NCBI RefSeq assembly: GCF_000468535.1
Contig: NZ_AUQY01000005.1
Span: forward strand, 62,001 to 126,000
DNA length: 64,000 nucleotides
From: Peptoniphilus mikwangii
Lineage (GTDB): Bacteria; Bacillota; Clostridia; Tissierellales; Peptoniphilaceae
Direction of reading: 5' to 3'
Both the position numbers and the translations under genes were made by a program. Below are positions 1 to 7,850 of this stretch, one piece after another (position 1 is the stretch's first letter; each line of letters starts with the position of its first letter). The notes under the pieces are model-generated. The model was not told the origin of the DNA. It saw only the letters and a list, made by a program, of their open reading frames with translations, and made no database searches.

Positions 1-399
1 TCTTCTAACATGTCATTATCAGACAGTGCAAACATCATTAATGTAAATGTTAAATCAGAGTATGACGAAATAAATTATACCGAAACTTATAACCCTACAG
101 ATAAAACTCTAAAGGTTGAGGGTAATTTTAACGAAGAAGTTATTTCTCTATCAGGAAAATTTGAAAATATTGAAAAGGGAAAGGGATATAATTTTATATT
201 TGATAATATTTCTATTCCGGGTATTGAGTTTAATTTGAGCGGAAATTTAAATTTCTCAACTGAAACTCCTGAAATAAACGCTCCTGAAAATGCAATAGAA
301 ATTTTAAAACTTGACGAAAGCGAAATCCAATCACTCATGACAAAAATTGAAGGAAATGTTCAATCATTTATGATTGCAGTACAACAACTTGGAATGTAG
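1..399 (+). CDS. 3' end of a hypothetical secreted/lipoprotein-type gene (5' truncated)
   Basis: The reading frame is open to the left edge of the window, so the Met codon at position 10 is probably internal and the true start lies outside. The visible 130 residues are polar, rich in Asn, Glu and Ile, and alternate in a beta-strand-like way, with no transmembrane segment. This suits the C-terminal part of an extracytoplasmic protein. I recognise no family. The gene lies 24 bases upstream of two ABC-2-type permease genes on the same strand and may belong to that operon, for instance as an exported accessory protein. That role is inference from position only. Confidence 0.6.
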   Translation, partial: SSNMSLSDSANIINVNVKSEYDEINYTETYNPTDKTLKVEGNFNEEVISLSGKFENIEKGKGYNFIFDNISIPGIEFNLSGNLNFSTETPEINAPENAIEILKLDESEIQSLMTKIEGNVQSFMIAVQQLGM

Positions 400-423
400 T
401 ACCTGTATTAAAAGGTGATTATA

Positions 424-1500
424 ATGAAATACTTTTTATTAAGATTAAAAAGTAAATTTAAAATTTTGCCCATATTATGTGCTGTTATGCTCATTTTTAT
501 GGGCAGTTTTTACATATTAAAAAACAATTTTAAGGCAAAAAAAATAAATCTTTCACTTCATTTTGAAGAACAATCGAATAAAAATAATTTAATTCTATTT
601 CTTGTAAAGGGAACTGCCAGCGTAAAAAATGCAATAAATGTAAAACTTGAAACTAATCTTGAAAATGCTTTTAGTGATTTGAAAAACGGAAAAACAGATA
701 TACTTATAAATGTACCCGAAAACTTTTATGAAAGCATAATTGACGGTACAAATAAAAGTGCAACCATATATTTTTCAGACTCTGCAGAAATTGTAAAAGG
801 AGTTTTTAAATCTCTAAGTGAAAGTTCCGTAAAAATGCTTTCTTCCGCACAAGCAAATATCTATATTTCAGATAACATAAAAGACGGTAAACAGGGCTAT
901 AGAAATGAAGAATTAAATAAAAAACTTTTAAGTGAATCTCTAAATAGAGAAAAACTTTTTAAAAAAGTTTATATTAAAAGCAATGTAAGTATGGTTGAAA
1001 TTTATATTTCAATTTTAATATCATCAATTATTATCATTGCACTTAGAAATACAAACTATATAAATACATACGCCTATTTGAAAGTTAGAGGAAATTCTAT
1101 TTTCAAATTAAACTTGTATGAAGTTGTATCCAACACGATAATTTTATTTTTGATATTTATTGTTTCTTATAATATAGCTAACAAACCCTTGAACATGCTT
1201 ACAGACAGTATAAAAATTTTAATTATCTCTGCATTCATCGGTGCCTTACTTGAACTGTTATTGATTTTATTTAAAGAATCCTGTATTTTTGCTATATTAA
1301 TTATCTCAATACTATCAATCTTAAATTCGGGAATTATAATCTCACGTTCTATTATTCCTACTTATATTATAAAAGCTTTCTCCATTATGCCTATAAGCTT
1401 GATACTAAAAGACGCTCCAAAAAGCTATATTCTAATATCGGCATATACTATCTGTTTTATGCTTTTCACAAATTACTTAATAAGGAGGAATTTTGAATGA
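424..1500 (+). CDS. ABC-2-type transporter permease-like membrane protein
   Basis: The 358-residue protein has one N-terminal membrane segment (about residues 12-32), an extracytoplasmic domain of about 160 residues, then several hydrophobic segments from about residue 190 to the end. This is the layout of ABC-2 permeases of the YhgE/NatB type. The ATG at 424 is chosen over an in-frame GTG at 415 because the GTG lies within the ribosome-binding stretch AAAGGTG that precedes the ATG. The stop overlaps the next start as ATGA, so the two permeases are translationally coupled and probably form a heterodimer. No ATPase gene is in the window; it would be expected upstream. The substrate is unknown. 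Confidence 0.65.
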   Translation: MKYFLLRLKSKFKILPILCAVMLIFMGSFYILKNNFKAKKINLSLHFEEQSNKNNLILFLVKGTASVKNAINVKLETNLENAFSDLKNGKTDILINVPENFYESIIDGTNKSATIYFSDSAEIVKGVFKSLSESSVKMLSSAQANIYISDNIKDGKQGYRNEELNKKLLSESLNREKLFKKVYIKSNVSMVEIYISILISSIIIIALRNTNYINTYAYLKVRGNSIFKLNLYEVVSNTIILFLIFIVSYNIANKPLNMLTDSIKILIISAFIGALLELLLILFKESCIFAILIISILSILNSGIIISRSIIPTYIIKAFSIMPISLILKDAPKSYILISAYTICFMLFTNYLIRRNFE

Positions 1501-2495
1501 AGCTTTTAATTTTTATGAAGAGATATTTAAAAAGCAAATTATTTTATCTCTCCTTACTATGTGTTTTTGTTTTAGCATTTCTATATACTACAGTTGACTT
1601 AAATTCAAGTGATAATTTAAAAATCGGAATTATTGATAAAACAGATAACTGTCTTTCTCAAAATTTAATTGACAAGTTATTAACTTCAAGCGGATACTTT
1701 AAATATATAAAATATTCAAATGAAGAAAATTTGCTTCAGGATTTAAAATCCGAAAACATAAATTATGGATTTGAAATTGACTTAAATTCTGATGAAAAAT
1801 TTATACAGTATTCATTTGATGATAATTTTTCGGGAATTGCAAGAGAAGATATTTATTCAAATTATTTTGAAATAACTACATCGGAATATACAAAAAACCT
1901 ATTAAAATTAGATGAACAAAAATATAAAACTCTATACGATAAATATATTAAACAAACTTTTTCATTTAATTATGAAGATAAATTCTCCGGAAAAGTATTT
2001 CCATTATTTGAAACTTCAAGCCTGCTCATACTTGCTTTAAATACACTTACTATTTATGATTACTTTATATTAGAAAGTAATTCTAAATACTTTCAAACCG
2101 TAAATGGAAGAAAAAATAAATCGATTTTTATATTGGCAGCTATATTGATAAACTCAGGATTATTTTTAATTTTGTTGAAACACTTTATAGATATAGATAT
2201 AAAAAAATATTTACTATATATAATTTGTATATACCTATATGAATTACTGTTAATAAAATTATTGAGCAGAAAATACTTCTTAATTTATATGCCGCTTACA
2301 ATTTTACTTTCAATGATTTCCATAACTGCTGTAAATATAAAAACAAGCTATTCCTATCTTGCACTGTTATTTTTAAACAACTGCTATACAAAAAGTCAAA
2401 GCTCAATAATTTATTTAATAATTCCATTAATAATTTTATCTGTCTTAAATTTAACTATAAATTTATGCCATTATAGAAATGATGGAAATTTGTAA
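1497..2495 (+). CDS. ABC-2-type transporter permease-like membrane protein, second half
   Basis: This 332-residue protein repeats the layout of its upstream neighbour: an N-terminal transmembrane helix (about residues 13-31), a soluble extracytoplasmic domain to about residue 165, then a cluster of hydrophobic helices covering the last 160 residues. AAGGAGG at 1482-1488 sits at good spacing before the ATG, which overlaps the previous stop by 4 bases. I infer that the two proteins pair as the membrane part of one exporter. Sequence similarity to ABC-2 families is weak by eye, so this is a topology-based call. A 65-base gap separates it from the copper chaperone gene, which has its own promoter. 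Confidence 0.6.
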   Translation: MKLLIFMKRYLKSKLFYLSLLCVFVLAFLYTTVDLNSSDNLKIGIIDKTDNCLSQNLIDKLLTSSGYFKYIKYSNEENLLQDLKSENINYGFEIDLNSDEKFIQYSFDDNFSGIAREDIYSNYFEITTSEYTKNLLKLDEQKYKTLYDKYIKQTFSFNYEDKFSGKVFPLFETSSLLILALNTLTIYDYFILESNSKYFQTVNGRKNKSIFILAAILINSGLFLILLKHFIDIDIKKYLLYIICIYLYELLLIKLLSRKYFLIYMPLTILLSMISITAVNIKTSYSYLALLFLNNCYTKSQSSIIYLIIPLIILSVLNLTINLCHYRNDGNL

Positions 2496-2514
2496 AAAAT
2501 ATAATTAAACAGTA

Positions 2515-2523
2515 TGATATAAT
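2515..2523 (+). promoter_or_regulatory. Extended -10 promoter of the copper chaperone gene
   Basis: TGATATAAT (TG at 2515-2516, TATAAT at 2518-2523) is a consensus extended -10 element 38 bases before the ATG at 2561. No -35 hexamer sits at 17-bp spacing; the nearest TTGTAA is 22 bp upstream. No obvious CopY or CsoR operator was recognised. Confidence 0.5.
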
Positions 2524-2560
2524 ATTTATGTAGTATGGTTTAATAAAAGGAGGTATAGCG

Positions 2561-2767
2561 ATGAAAAAAATAATTAATATAAGTAATATGACATGTGAGC
2601 ACTGCTCTGCTCATGTTAAGGAAGCTCTTGAAAATTTAAATGAAGTTTGCGATGTTAAAGTATCCCTATTCAGAAAAAGAGCTGTTGTTGAAGGCGAAAA
2701 TCTAAGTGACGATATTTTAAAAAATGCGGTTGAAACTGCAGGATATACTGTTACTTCAATAGAATGA
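2561..2767 (+). CDS. copZ: CopZ-type copper chaperone (heavy-metal-associated domain)
   Basis: This is a single 68-residue HMA domain with the metal-binding motif MTCEHC at residues 10-15 and the usual beta-alpha-beta length. Proteins of this kind carry Cu(I) in the cytosol to CopA-type ATPases. A strong ribosome-binding site (AAAAGGAGGT, 2544-2553) precedes the ATG, and a perfect-palindrome terminator follows. The matching P-type ATPase lies 5 kb away on the other strand (7851-10112), so the two are not in one operon. Mercury-binding relatives share the motif, but with a CopA gene nearby copper is the likelier metal. Confidence 0.85.
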   Translation: MKKIINISNMTCEHCSAHVKEALENLNEVCDVKVSLFRKRAVVEGENLSDDILKNAVETAGYTVTSIE

Positions 2768-2774
2768 CAATTGT

Positions 2775-2808
2775 AAAAAATCCCTTACATTAATGTAAGG
2801 GATTTTTT
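2775..2808. terminator. Bidirectional intrinsic terminator
   Basis: A perfect 34-base palindrome: 16-base arms separated by TA, with AAAAAA on the left and TTTTTT on the right. It can end both copZ (+) and the amino acid ABC operon (-), whose last stop is at 2812. Confidence 0.9.
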
Positions 2809-2811
2809 ACG

Positions 2812-3537
2812 TTATTTTTTCAAAAATTCTCTTGTCCGCGCTTCTTTCGGGTTTTCAAATATTTCTTCGGCACTTCCACTTTCTAAAATTATACCTTTAT
2901 CTACAAATATTACTTTAGATGAAACCTCACGGGCAAATTTCATTTCATGAGTTACTATTATCATAGTAAGACCGCTTTTTGCGAGGTCTTTCATAATATT
3001 TAAAACTTCATCTACCATTTCCGGATCAAGCGCCGAAGTAGGCTCATCAAAGAGAAGTATATCAGGATTCATACAAAGTGCTCTCGCTATTGCAACTCTT
3101 TGTTTCTGTCCTCCTGAAAGCTGAGACGGTTTTGCATTTACATATTGTTGCATACCTACCTTAGTCAAATTTAAAATAGCTGTCTTTTCAGCATCACTTT
3201 TTGAAATTTTTAAAACTTTTCTCGGTCCTATAGTACAATTATCCAATACATTTAAATTGTTATATAAGTTAAATGACTGAAATACCATCCCGATTTTAGT
3301 TCTCAAATCACGAAGTGAAATTTCTCCATTTAAAATATTTTTATCTTTAAATAAAATTGTACCTCCGTTTACTTCTTCAAGCTGATTTATACATCTTAAC
3401 AATGTAGATTTACCGCTACCCGAAGAACCTATTATTGAAATTACATCTCCTTTATCAACTGTAAAACTTATATTTTTTAAAATTTTGTTATTTCCGAAAT
3501 TCTTCTCTAAATTTTCTATTTTAAGTATTGCTGCCAT
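2812..3537 (-). CDS. Polar amino acid ABC transporter ATPase (GlnQ family)
   Basis: The 241-residue ATPase energises the amino acid importer encoded by the two genes upstream. Walker [10 protein letters not shown] is at residues 37-45, the signature LSGGQ at 140-144, then Walker B with DEPTSALDP and the switch histidine in VTHEM. Length and motifs are typical of the GlnQ/HisP family. An in-frame GTG at 3549 overlaps the permease stop, but the ATG at 3537 fits better: GAGGT lies just ahead of it and the protein then starts as GlnQ proteins do. It is the last gene of the T-box-controlled operon. Confidence 0.9.
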   Translation of the reverse strand: MAAILKIENLEKNFGNNKILKNISFTVDKGDVISIIGSSGSGKSTLLRCINQLEEVNGGTILFKDKNILNGEISLRDLRTKIGMVFQSFNLYNNLNVLDNCTIGPRKVLKISKSDAEKTAILNLTKVGMQQYVNAKPSQLSGGQKQRVAIARALCMNPDILLFDEPTSALDPEMVDEVLNIMKDLAKSGLTMIIVTHEMKFAREVSSKVIFVDKGIILESGSAEEIFENPKEARTREFLKK

Positions 3538-3545
3538 ATCATACC

Positions 3546-4268
3546 TCACACCTGTATTTGATTTCCCATTTTAAGTTCGTAAGATTTTGGTCCTTCCAAT
3601 CTCATCTCTATAAATTTTAAAATTTGAGTTATAACGCTTGTAAGCACTAAATATATTACTAAAATTATAAAATAAGTGCTAAAAGTATCGAATGAAAGTC
3701 CTGCAACAGTCTTTGCCGCAAAAAACAATTCTCCTACAGATATTACATTTAATACCGAAGTATCTTTTATATTAATTACAAATTCGTTTCCTGTTGCAGG
3801 AAGTATATTTCTCATAGTCTGTGGCGCTATTACATATAACATGAGCTGCAGATGACTCATTCCACCTGCCTGTGCAGCTTCAAATTGTCCCTTGTCAATT
3901 GAAATTATTCCTCCTCTTACCACTTCAGACATATATGCTCCGGTATTTACAGAAACTACAATGTATGCTGCAAGCATCTTATCTATTTGAATCGAATAAA
4001 ATTGTGCCAATCCATAATATAAAAGCATAGCTTGTACTATCATCGGTGTTCCTCTAAAAATTTGAATATATATAGATAATATTAAATTTACAAATTTTTG
4101 TATTACTCCCTTTAGTCCCTTTTGCTTTGGAATTGTCCTTATTCCTCCAACTATAAGTCCTATTAATAATCCAATTATTGTAGATAAAATTGAAATTTTT
4201 AATGTATTTACCGTTCCAATTAAAAACATCATTTTATACTTGTTAAATATCAATATAGATTTTTCCAT
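3546..4268 (-). CDS. Polar amino acid ABC transporter permease (HisM/GlnP family)
   Basis: This 240-residue integral membrane protein belongs to the His/Glu/Gln/Arg/opine permease family. It has several hydrophobic helices, and the EAA loop ([14 protein letters not shown]) that docks on the ATPase is clear. The ATG at 4268 is preferred to an in-frame TTG at 4280 because GAGGG lies between them. The gene sits between the binding protein and the ATPase with overlaps or gaps of under 15 bases. Only one permease gene is present, so a homodimer is likely. The substrate cannot be told from the sequence; the T-box suggests it tracks a single uncharged tRNA. Confidence 0.88.
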   Translation of the reverse strand: MEKSILIFNKYKMMFLIGTVNTLKISILSTIIGLLIGLIVGGIRTIPKQKGLKGVIQKFVNLILSIYIQIFRGTPMIVQAMLLYYGLAQFYSIQIDKMLAAYIVVSVNTGAYMSEVVRGGIISIDKGQFEAAQAGGMSHLQLMLYVIAPQTMRNILPATGNEFVINIKDTSVLNVISVGELFFAAKTVAGLSFDTFSTYFIILVIYLVLTSVITQILKFIEMRLEGPKSYELKMGNQIQV

Positions 4269-4276
4269 AATATCCC

Positions 4277-5119
4277 TCAATTCATTGCAGGTTGATTTTT
4301 AATAGCCATATCCATTATTTGTTGTCTTTCTTCTTCTGTTATTGCACTAAAAACTTCATTTGCCTTTGTCTTTAATTCGTCATTACCTTTTTTTAACCCT
4401 GCAGCTATTCTATTTTCATTATCCTTAACTACAAAGCCATTTCCATCTTCAAACTTTACCATTTTAAAATCCGGCATAACTGCTTCAACAGATTTACCTT
4501 CAGGTACTTCTCCGATATAAGCGTCAATCACTCCACTTTGAAGTGCAACCCTAAGCTGTGTGAAATTTTCCATAGGTTCCTGTTTTAAGACACCATCTAT
4601 TTGATCAATTATTTCATAGTGAACGGTATTAAGCTGTGCTGTTACCTTCGCATCTTTAAAGTCTGAAATTGAAGTTGCATTTACATATTTAGAATCATTT
4701 CTGACAATCATTACATAGTCGCTTACCCAGTAAGGTTCTGTAAAATCTATTACTTCCGCTCTTTGTGCTGTAGGACTCATACCTGCCATAATCATATCTA
4801 TTTTGTCCGATTGGACTGCCGGCGGAAGTCCATCCCATTCAGTTTTTACTACAACAAGTTTTTTACCAAGGGCATCTGCAACTTTTTTTGCAAGTTCAAC
4901 ATCATATCCTCCTGCAAATTCAGATGAACCTTCAATTTCAACTGCACCGTTTGAATCATCTTGTTGAGTCCAATTATATGGCGGATATCCACATTCCATA
5001 CCAACTCTTAAGATATTTTCTTTTTCTTGCACATCTATCTTACTTGTTGCATTTCCTCCACATGCAGTTAAAAATACCATAACAATTAATAATACCGTCA
5101 TTCCCTTTAAATTTTTCAT
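4277..5119 (-). CDS. Amino acid ABC transporter substrate-binding lipoprotein
   Basis: The 280-residue periplasmic-binding-type protein (SBP_bac_3 fold) has a lipoprotein signal peptide with lipobox LTAC and lipidation at Cys20. The mature part carries family landmarks such as LRVGMECGYPPYNW and DMIMAGMSPTAQR, the amino-acid-binding core. It would capture a polar amino acid at the membrane surface and pass it to the permease encoded directly downstream. GGGAGGA precedes the ATG. It is the first gene of a three-gene operon whose leader carries a T-box, so expression should rise when the cognate aminoacyl-tRNA is scarce. The specificity is not resolved. Confidence 0.9.
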   Translation of the reverse strand: MKNLKGMTVLLIVMVFLTACGGNATSKIDVQEKENILRVGMECGYPPYNWTQQDDSNGAVEIEGSSEFAGGYDVELAKKVADALGKKLVVVKTEWDGLPPAVQSDKIDMIMAGMSPTAQRAEVIDFTEPYWVSDYVMIVRNDSKYVNATSISDFKDAKVTAQLNTVHYEIIDQIDGVLKQEPMENFTQLRVALQSGVIDAYIGEVPEGKSVEAVMPDFKMVKFEDGNGFVVKDNENRIAAGLKKGNDELKTKANEVFSAITEEERQQIMDMAIKNQPAMN

Positions 5120-5149
5120 TTTCTTTCCTCCCTAATTAATTTACAAAAT

Positions 5150-5420
5150 AAAAAAACTTTCGCACCAAAGGAACCATCCTTGGGACGAAAGTAAAATCCG
5201 TGTTACCACCCATATTCACATATACTTCACAATATATGCCTCACAAGGTACTATCATACCTCTGCCCTGTAACGTAGGTCACTCACGTTTTGAAATCAAA
5301 CTATCCTTCAAAAAACTCAGAGCCTTTCTTTCAAATCCAACAATTTACATTAATTACACCAACCTAATGCTCTCTAAAAAATCGTTTTGAATTCTACTCT
5401 TCTCTTCAACGCTTTTGTCT
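5150..5420 (-). promoter_or_regulatory. T-box riboswitch leader of the amino acid ABC operon
   Basis: On the minus strand the leader has an AGAGAGCATTAGG stem-I motif (about 5376-5364), the conserved T-box GGGTGGTAACACGG (5211-5198), and a terminator (about 5192-5150) whose arms ACTTTCG and CGAAAGT are followed by seven T residues. The T-box sequence can pair with the 5' arm region of the terminator to form the antiterminator. Known T-boxes bind uncharged tRNA through a specifier codon. I could not fix the codon; the candidate internal loop contains AAAGAAAGG, which could read Lys or Arg, but this is weak. Confidence 0.9.
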
Positions 5421-5449
5421 ATTATAGTCACACCTGTCAAAAAATGCAA
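5421..5449 (-). promoter_or_regulatory. Sigma-A-type promoter of the T-box operon
   Basis: On the minus strand TTGCAT (5449-5444), a 17-base spacer and TATAAT (5426-5421) form a vegetative promoter directly upstream of the T-box leader. Confidence 0.75.
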
Positions 5450-5480
5450 GTATTTTTTTGTTTTTTATTAATATTTTTTC

Positions 5481-5509
5481 TTGTTCAATTTGCATTAAGC
5501 AAATATAAT
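5481..5509 (+). promoter_or_regulatory. Sigma-A-type promoter of the YitT-family gene
   Basis: TTGTTC (5481-5486), a 17-base spacer and TATAAT (5504-5509), 17 bases before the ATG at 5526. The 5' untranslated leader would be very short. It is divergent from the T-box promoter. Confidence 0.65.
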
Positions 5510-5525
5510 ATAATAGGGTGATAAT

Positions 5526-6413
5526 ATGGAGTCTGTTAATTTTAAAAATATGTTCAGCTTATATAATATAAAAAAATTCATAATCGTTAATATTGGAGTT
5601 CTAATTTTGTCAATTGCACTTCACTTTTTCTTGGTTCCTTCAAATTTAGCCGTTGGAGGAGCTGCAGGGCTTGCAATTCTCCTTGCATCGGTCTTTAAAT
5701 TTTTATCCGTCAGCGGAACGTTATTATTCATAAATATCTTTTTAATTGTTCTCGGTTTTTTTACAATAGGCAAGGAATTCGGTGCATATACTATCTATGC
5801 CTCAGTTGCACTTTCTGCATTCTTAAGAATTTTTGAAGTATTTACTCCAATGAAAGTTCCATTTACAGATGATGTATTTTTAAATTTAGTATTCGGTATT
5901 TTCATTCAGGGTATCGGTGTAGGTCTTGTATTAAATAAAGGCGCATCTACCGGCGGAACTGATATAGTCGCAAAAATTGTAGAAAAATATACACATTTTT
6001 CATTCGGAAACGGTCTTGTAATGAGCGACGGTATTATAACCTTGGGAGCCTGTTTAATTTATGGTCCAAAGCTTGGTATGTATGCTCTTATGGGTGTAAT
6101 TATGAATTCACTTATAATTGATAAAATGCTCGCAGGATTTGATTCAAAATACAACATAACAATAATATCTGAAAAATTAGAAGATATAAATCAGTTTATC
6201 TTAGTCGATCTGTTTAGAGGCAGTACAATTTATGTTGCAGAAGGCGGTTATTCTCACAAGAGCAAGAAAATCTTAACCACAATAGTAGATAGAAAAGATT
6301 ATATTTTGTTAAGAGAATTCGTTAAAAGAGCAGACTCTAATGCGTTTATGTATATTTCACACATAACGGAAGTAGAAGGCAGAGGATTTACTTACGAACA
6401 AAAAAAGAAATAA
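5526..6413 (+). CDS. YitT family membrane protein (DUF161-DUF2179)
   Basis: This 295-residue protein has five or six hydrophobic helices over about residues 15-200, then a soluble C-terminal DUF2179-type domain (about 215-290). It has the family landmarks LNKGASTGGTDIVA and FRGSTIYVAEGGY. YitT proteins are conserved membrane proteins of Firmicutes without an agreed function. Transport or sensing roles have been suggested, and the C-terminal domain resembles small-ligand-binding domains. The start follows the promoter closely, with AGGGTGATAAT as ribosome-binding region. A bidirectional terminator follows. The gene stands alone, divergent from the amino acid transporter. Confidence 0.85.
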   Translation: MESVNFKNMFSLYNIKKFIIVNIGVLILSIALHFFLVPSNLAVGGAAGLAILLASVFKFLSVSGTLLFINIFLIVLGFFTIGKEFGAYTIYASVALSAFLRIFEVFTPMKVPFTDDVFLNLVFGIFIQGIGVGLVLNKGASTGGTDIVAKIVEKYTHFSFGNGLVMSDGIITLGACLIYGPKLGMYALMGVIMNSLIIDKMLAGFDSKYNITIISEKLEDINQFILVDLFRGSTIYVAEGGYSHKSKKILTTIVDRKDYILLREFVKRADSNAFMYISHITEVEGRGFTYEQKKK

Positions 6414-6418
6414 TAAAA

Positions 6419-6453
6419 ACGTCCTTAGTTTTTAAACCAAGGACGTATTTTTT
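6419..6453. terminator. Bidirectional intrinsic terminator
   Basis: The arms ACGTCCTT and AAGGACGT with an inner GTTT/AAAC pairing are flanked by an A-run on one side and a T-run on the other. It serves the YitT gene (+) and the CoA-transferase gene (-). Confidence 0.85.
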
Positions 6454-7795
6454 ATCTTCTGTTTGAATTTCTCCAAATACCAAACTTCTCTGCTTCTTTA
6501 ATTAAATCATCTCTGAATTCCGGAGCTGCTAAATTAATTATTCCCTCCGCTCTTTCCCAATTTGATTTACCTTTGCAATTAAATAACCCGTATTCTGTTA
6601 CAATATAATGTGTATTAGGTCTTGCAACTGTTATTGCACTTCCAGTTTCAAAATTCGGAACTATTCTGGATTCTTCCTTACCTGTTTTCTTATTATAGAA
6701 TTTAGATGAAAGGCAAATAAAACTCTTTCCTCCATTTGATAAATATGCTCCAAGAACAAAGTCAAGTTGTCCGCCCGCTCCTGAAATATGCTTCTTTCCC
6801 GAACTTTCTGATGATACCTGTCCAACTAAATCTACATTTACCGCATTATTTATAGATACAAAGTTATCTATTTTTGAAATAACTCTTGCATCATTTGTAT
6901 AGTCAACCGGAGCTGCCATACATTGAGGATTGTTATCTATAAAATCATAAAGCTTTTTAGTTCCTGCCGCAAAAGCATATGTCTGTCTAAATCTATCTAT
7001 ATTTTTCTTTGCACCTGTAATTTTTCCCTTGTTATATAAATCTACAAATGCATCTACAAACATTTCTGTATGAACACCTAAATCTTTTAAATCAGATTCT
7101 GCTATGAGTGAACCTACAGCATTCGGCATTCCGCCAATTCCAAGTTGGATACAAGCGCCATTTGGAATTTCATTTACTATTATTTCCGCAACCTTTCTAT
7201 CAACATCACCGAATGCTCCTGCAGGAAGCTCTGCCATTTCAGGATTATCTCCCTCAACAATATAATCAACCTCAGAAACGTGAATTGTATTTTCAAAGCC
7301 TCCAAGTGCAACCGGAAGCTTTTCATTTACTTCTACAATTACAATCTTAGCAGTTTCACATATAGCCATCATATGCGATGCATTAAGTCCCATGTTAAAA
7401 TATCCATGCTCATCCATTGGAGTAACTGTAATATACGCAACGTCTACTTTACAATTTTCTCTATAGTATCTTGGAACTTCAGAATATCTTATAGGTGCAT
7501 AAAATCCGGCATCTGTTGTATTTATTCTAACTCTGTCCGCTCCTCCTGAATGCCATGAATACCATATAAAAGAATCTCCATTGGGATCTGCTTTGAAAAT
7601 TTCCGGAGTCCAAAGTAAAACTCCTCCTCTAACTACAACATCTTTAAGTTCTCCTGCTCTTTTTGCAAGTTCTCTATCAATAGCCACAGGAGTTTGAGCT
7701 CCCCAAGCATAATCAACGTAATCTCCACTTTTCACAAATGAAGCTGCTTTAGCTGCACTTATAAGTTTATCTTTATAAATATTTTTACAATCCAT
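6452..7795 (-). CDS. Acetyl-CoA hydrolase/transferase family; likely butyryl-CoA:acetate CoA-transferase
   Basis: The 447-residue enzyme has the two-domain fold of the acetyl-CoA hydrolase/transferase family. The glutamate expected to form the glutamyl-CoA thioester is Glu244 in the GVHTEMF context, and the acyl-CoA-binding motif GGQLDF is at residues 341-346. Close relatives with this motif move CoA between butyryl-CoA (or 4-hydroxybutyryl/propionyl-CoA) and acetate at the end of amino acid fermentation. The exact acyl donor cannot be settled by eye. The gene stands alone with its own promoter and AGGAGG ribosome-binding site. No other butyrate-pathway gene is in the window. Confidence 0.85.
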   Translation of the reverse strand: MDCKNIYKDKLISAAKAASFVKSGDYVDYAWGAQTPVAIDRELAKRAGELKDVVVRGGVLLWTPEIFKADPNGDSFIWYSWHSGGADRVRINTTDAGFYAPIRYSEVPRYYRENCKVDVAYITVTPMDEHGYFNMGLNASHMMAICETAKIVIVEVNEKLPVALGGFENTIHVSEVDYIVEGDNPEMAELPAGAFGDVDRKVAEIIVNEIPNGACIQLGIGGMPNAVGSLIAESDLKDLGVHTEMFVDAFVDLYNKGKITGAKKNIDRFRQTYAFAAGTKKLYDFIDNNPQCMAAPVDYTNDARVISKIDNFVSINNAVNVDLVGQVSSESSGKKHISGAGGQLDFVLGAYLSNGGKSFICLSSKFYNKKTGKEESRIVPNFETGSAITVARPNTHYIVTEYGLFNCKGKSNWERAEGIINLAAPEFRDDLIKEAEKFGIWRNSNRR

Positions 7796-7827
7796 TTTTG
7801 CCTCCTGACATAAATTATTTATATAAT

Positions 7828-7836
7828 ATTATACCA
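7828..7836 (-). promoter_or_regulatory. Extended -10 promoter of the CoA-transferase gene
   Basis: On the minus strand TGGTATAAT, with TATAAT at 7833-7828, lies about 33 bases before the ATG. A TTGATT lies 19 bases further upstream as a possible -35. Confidence 0.55.
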
Positions 7837-7850
7837 CGTAGAAGTGATAT

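Noticed and set aside
7108-7549. Two overlapping plus-strand open frames of 80 and 134 codons
   Set aside because: They are antisense to the CoA-transferase gene, biased in composition (Gln/Leu or Ile/Ser/Cys) and without family features.
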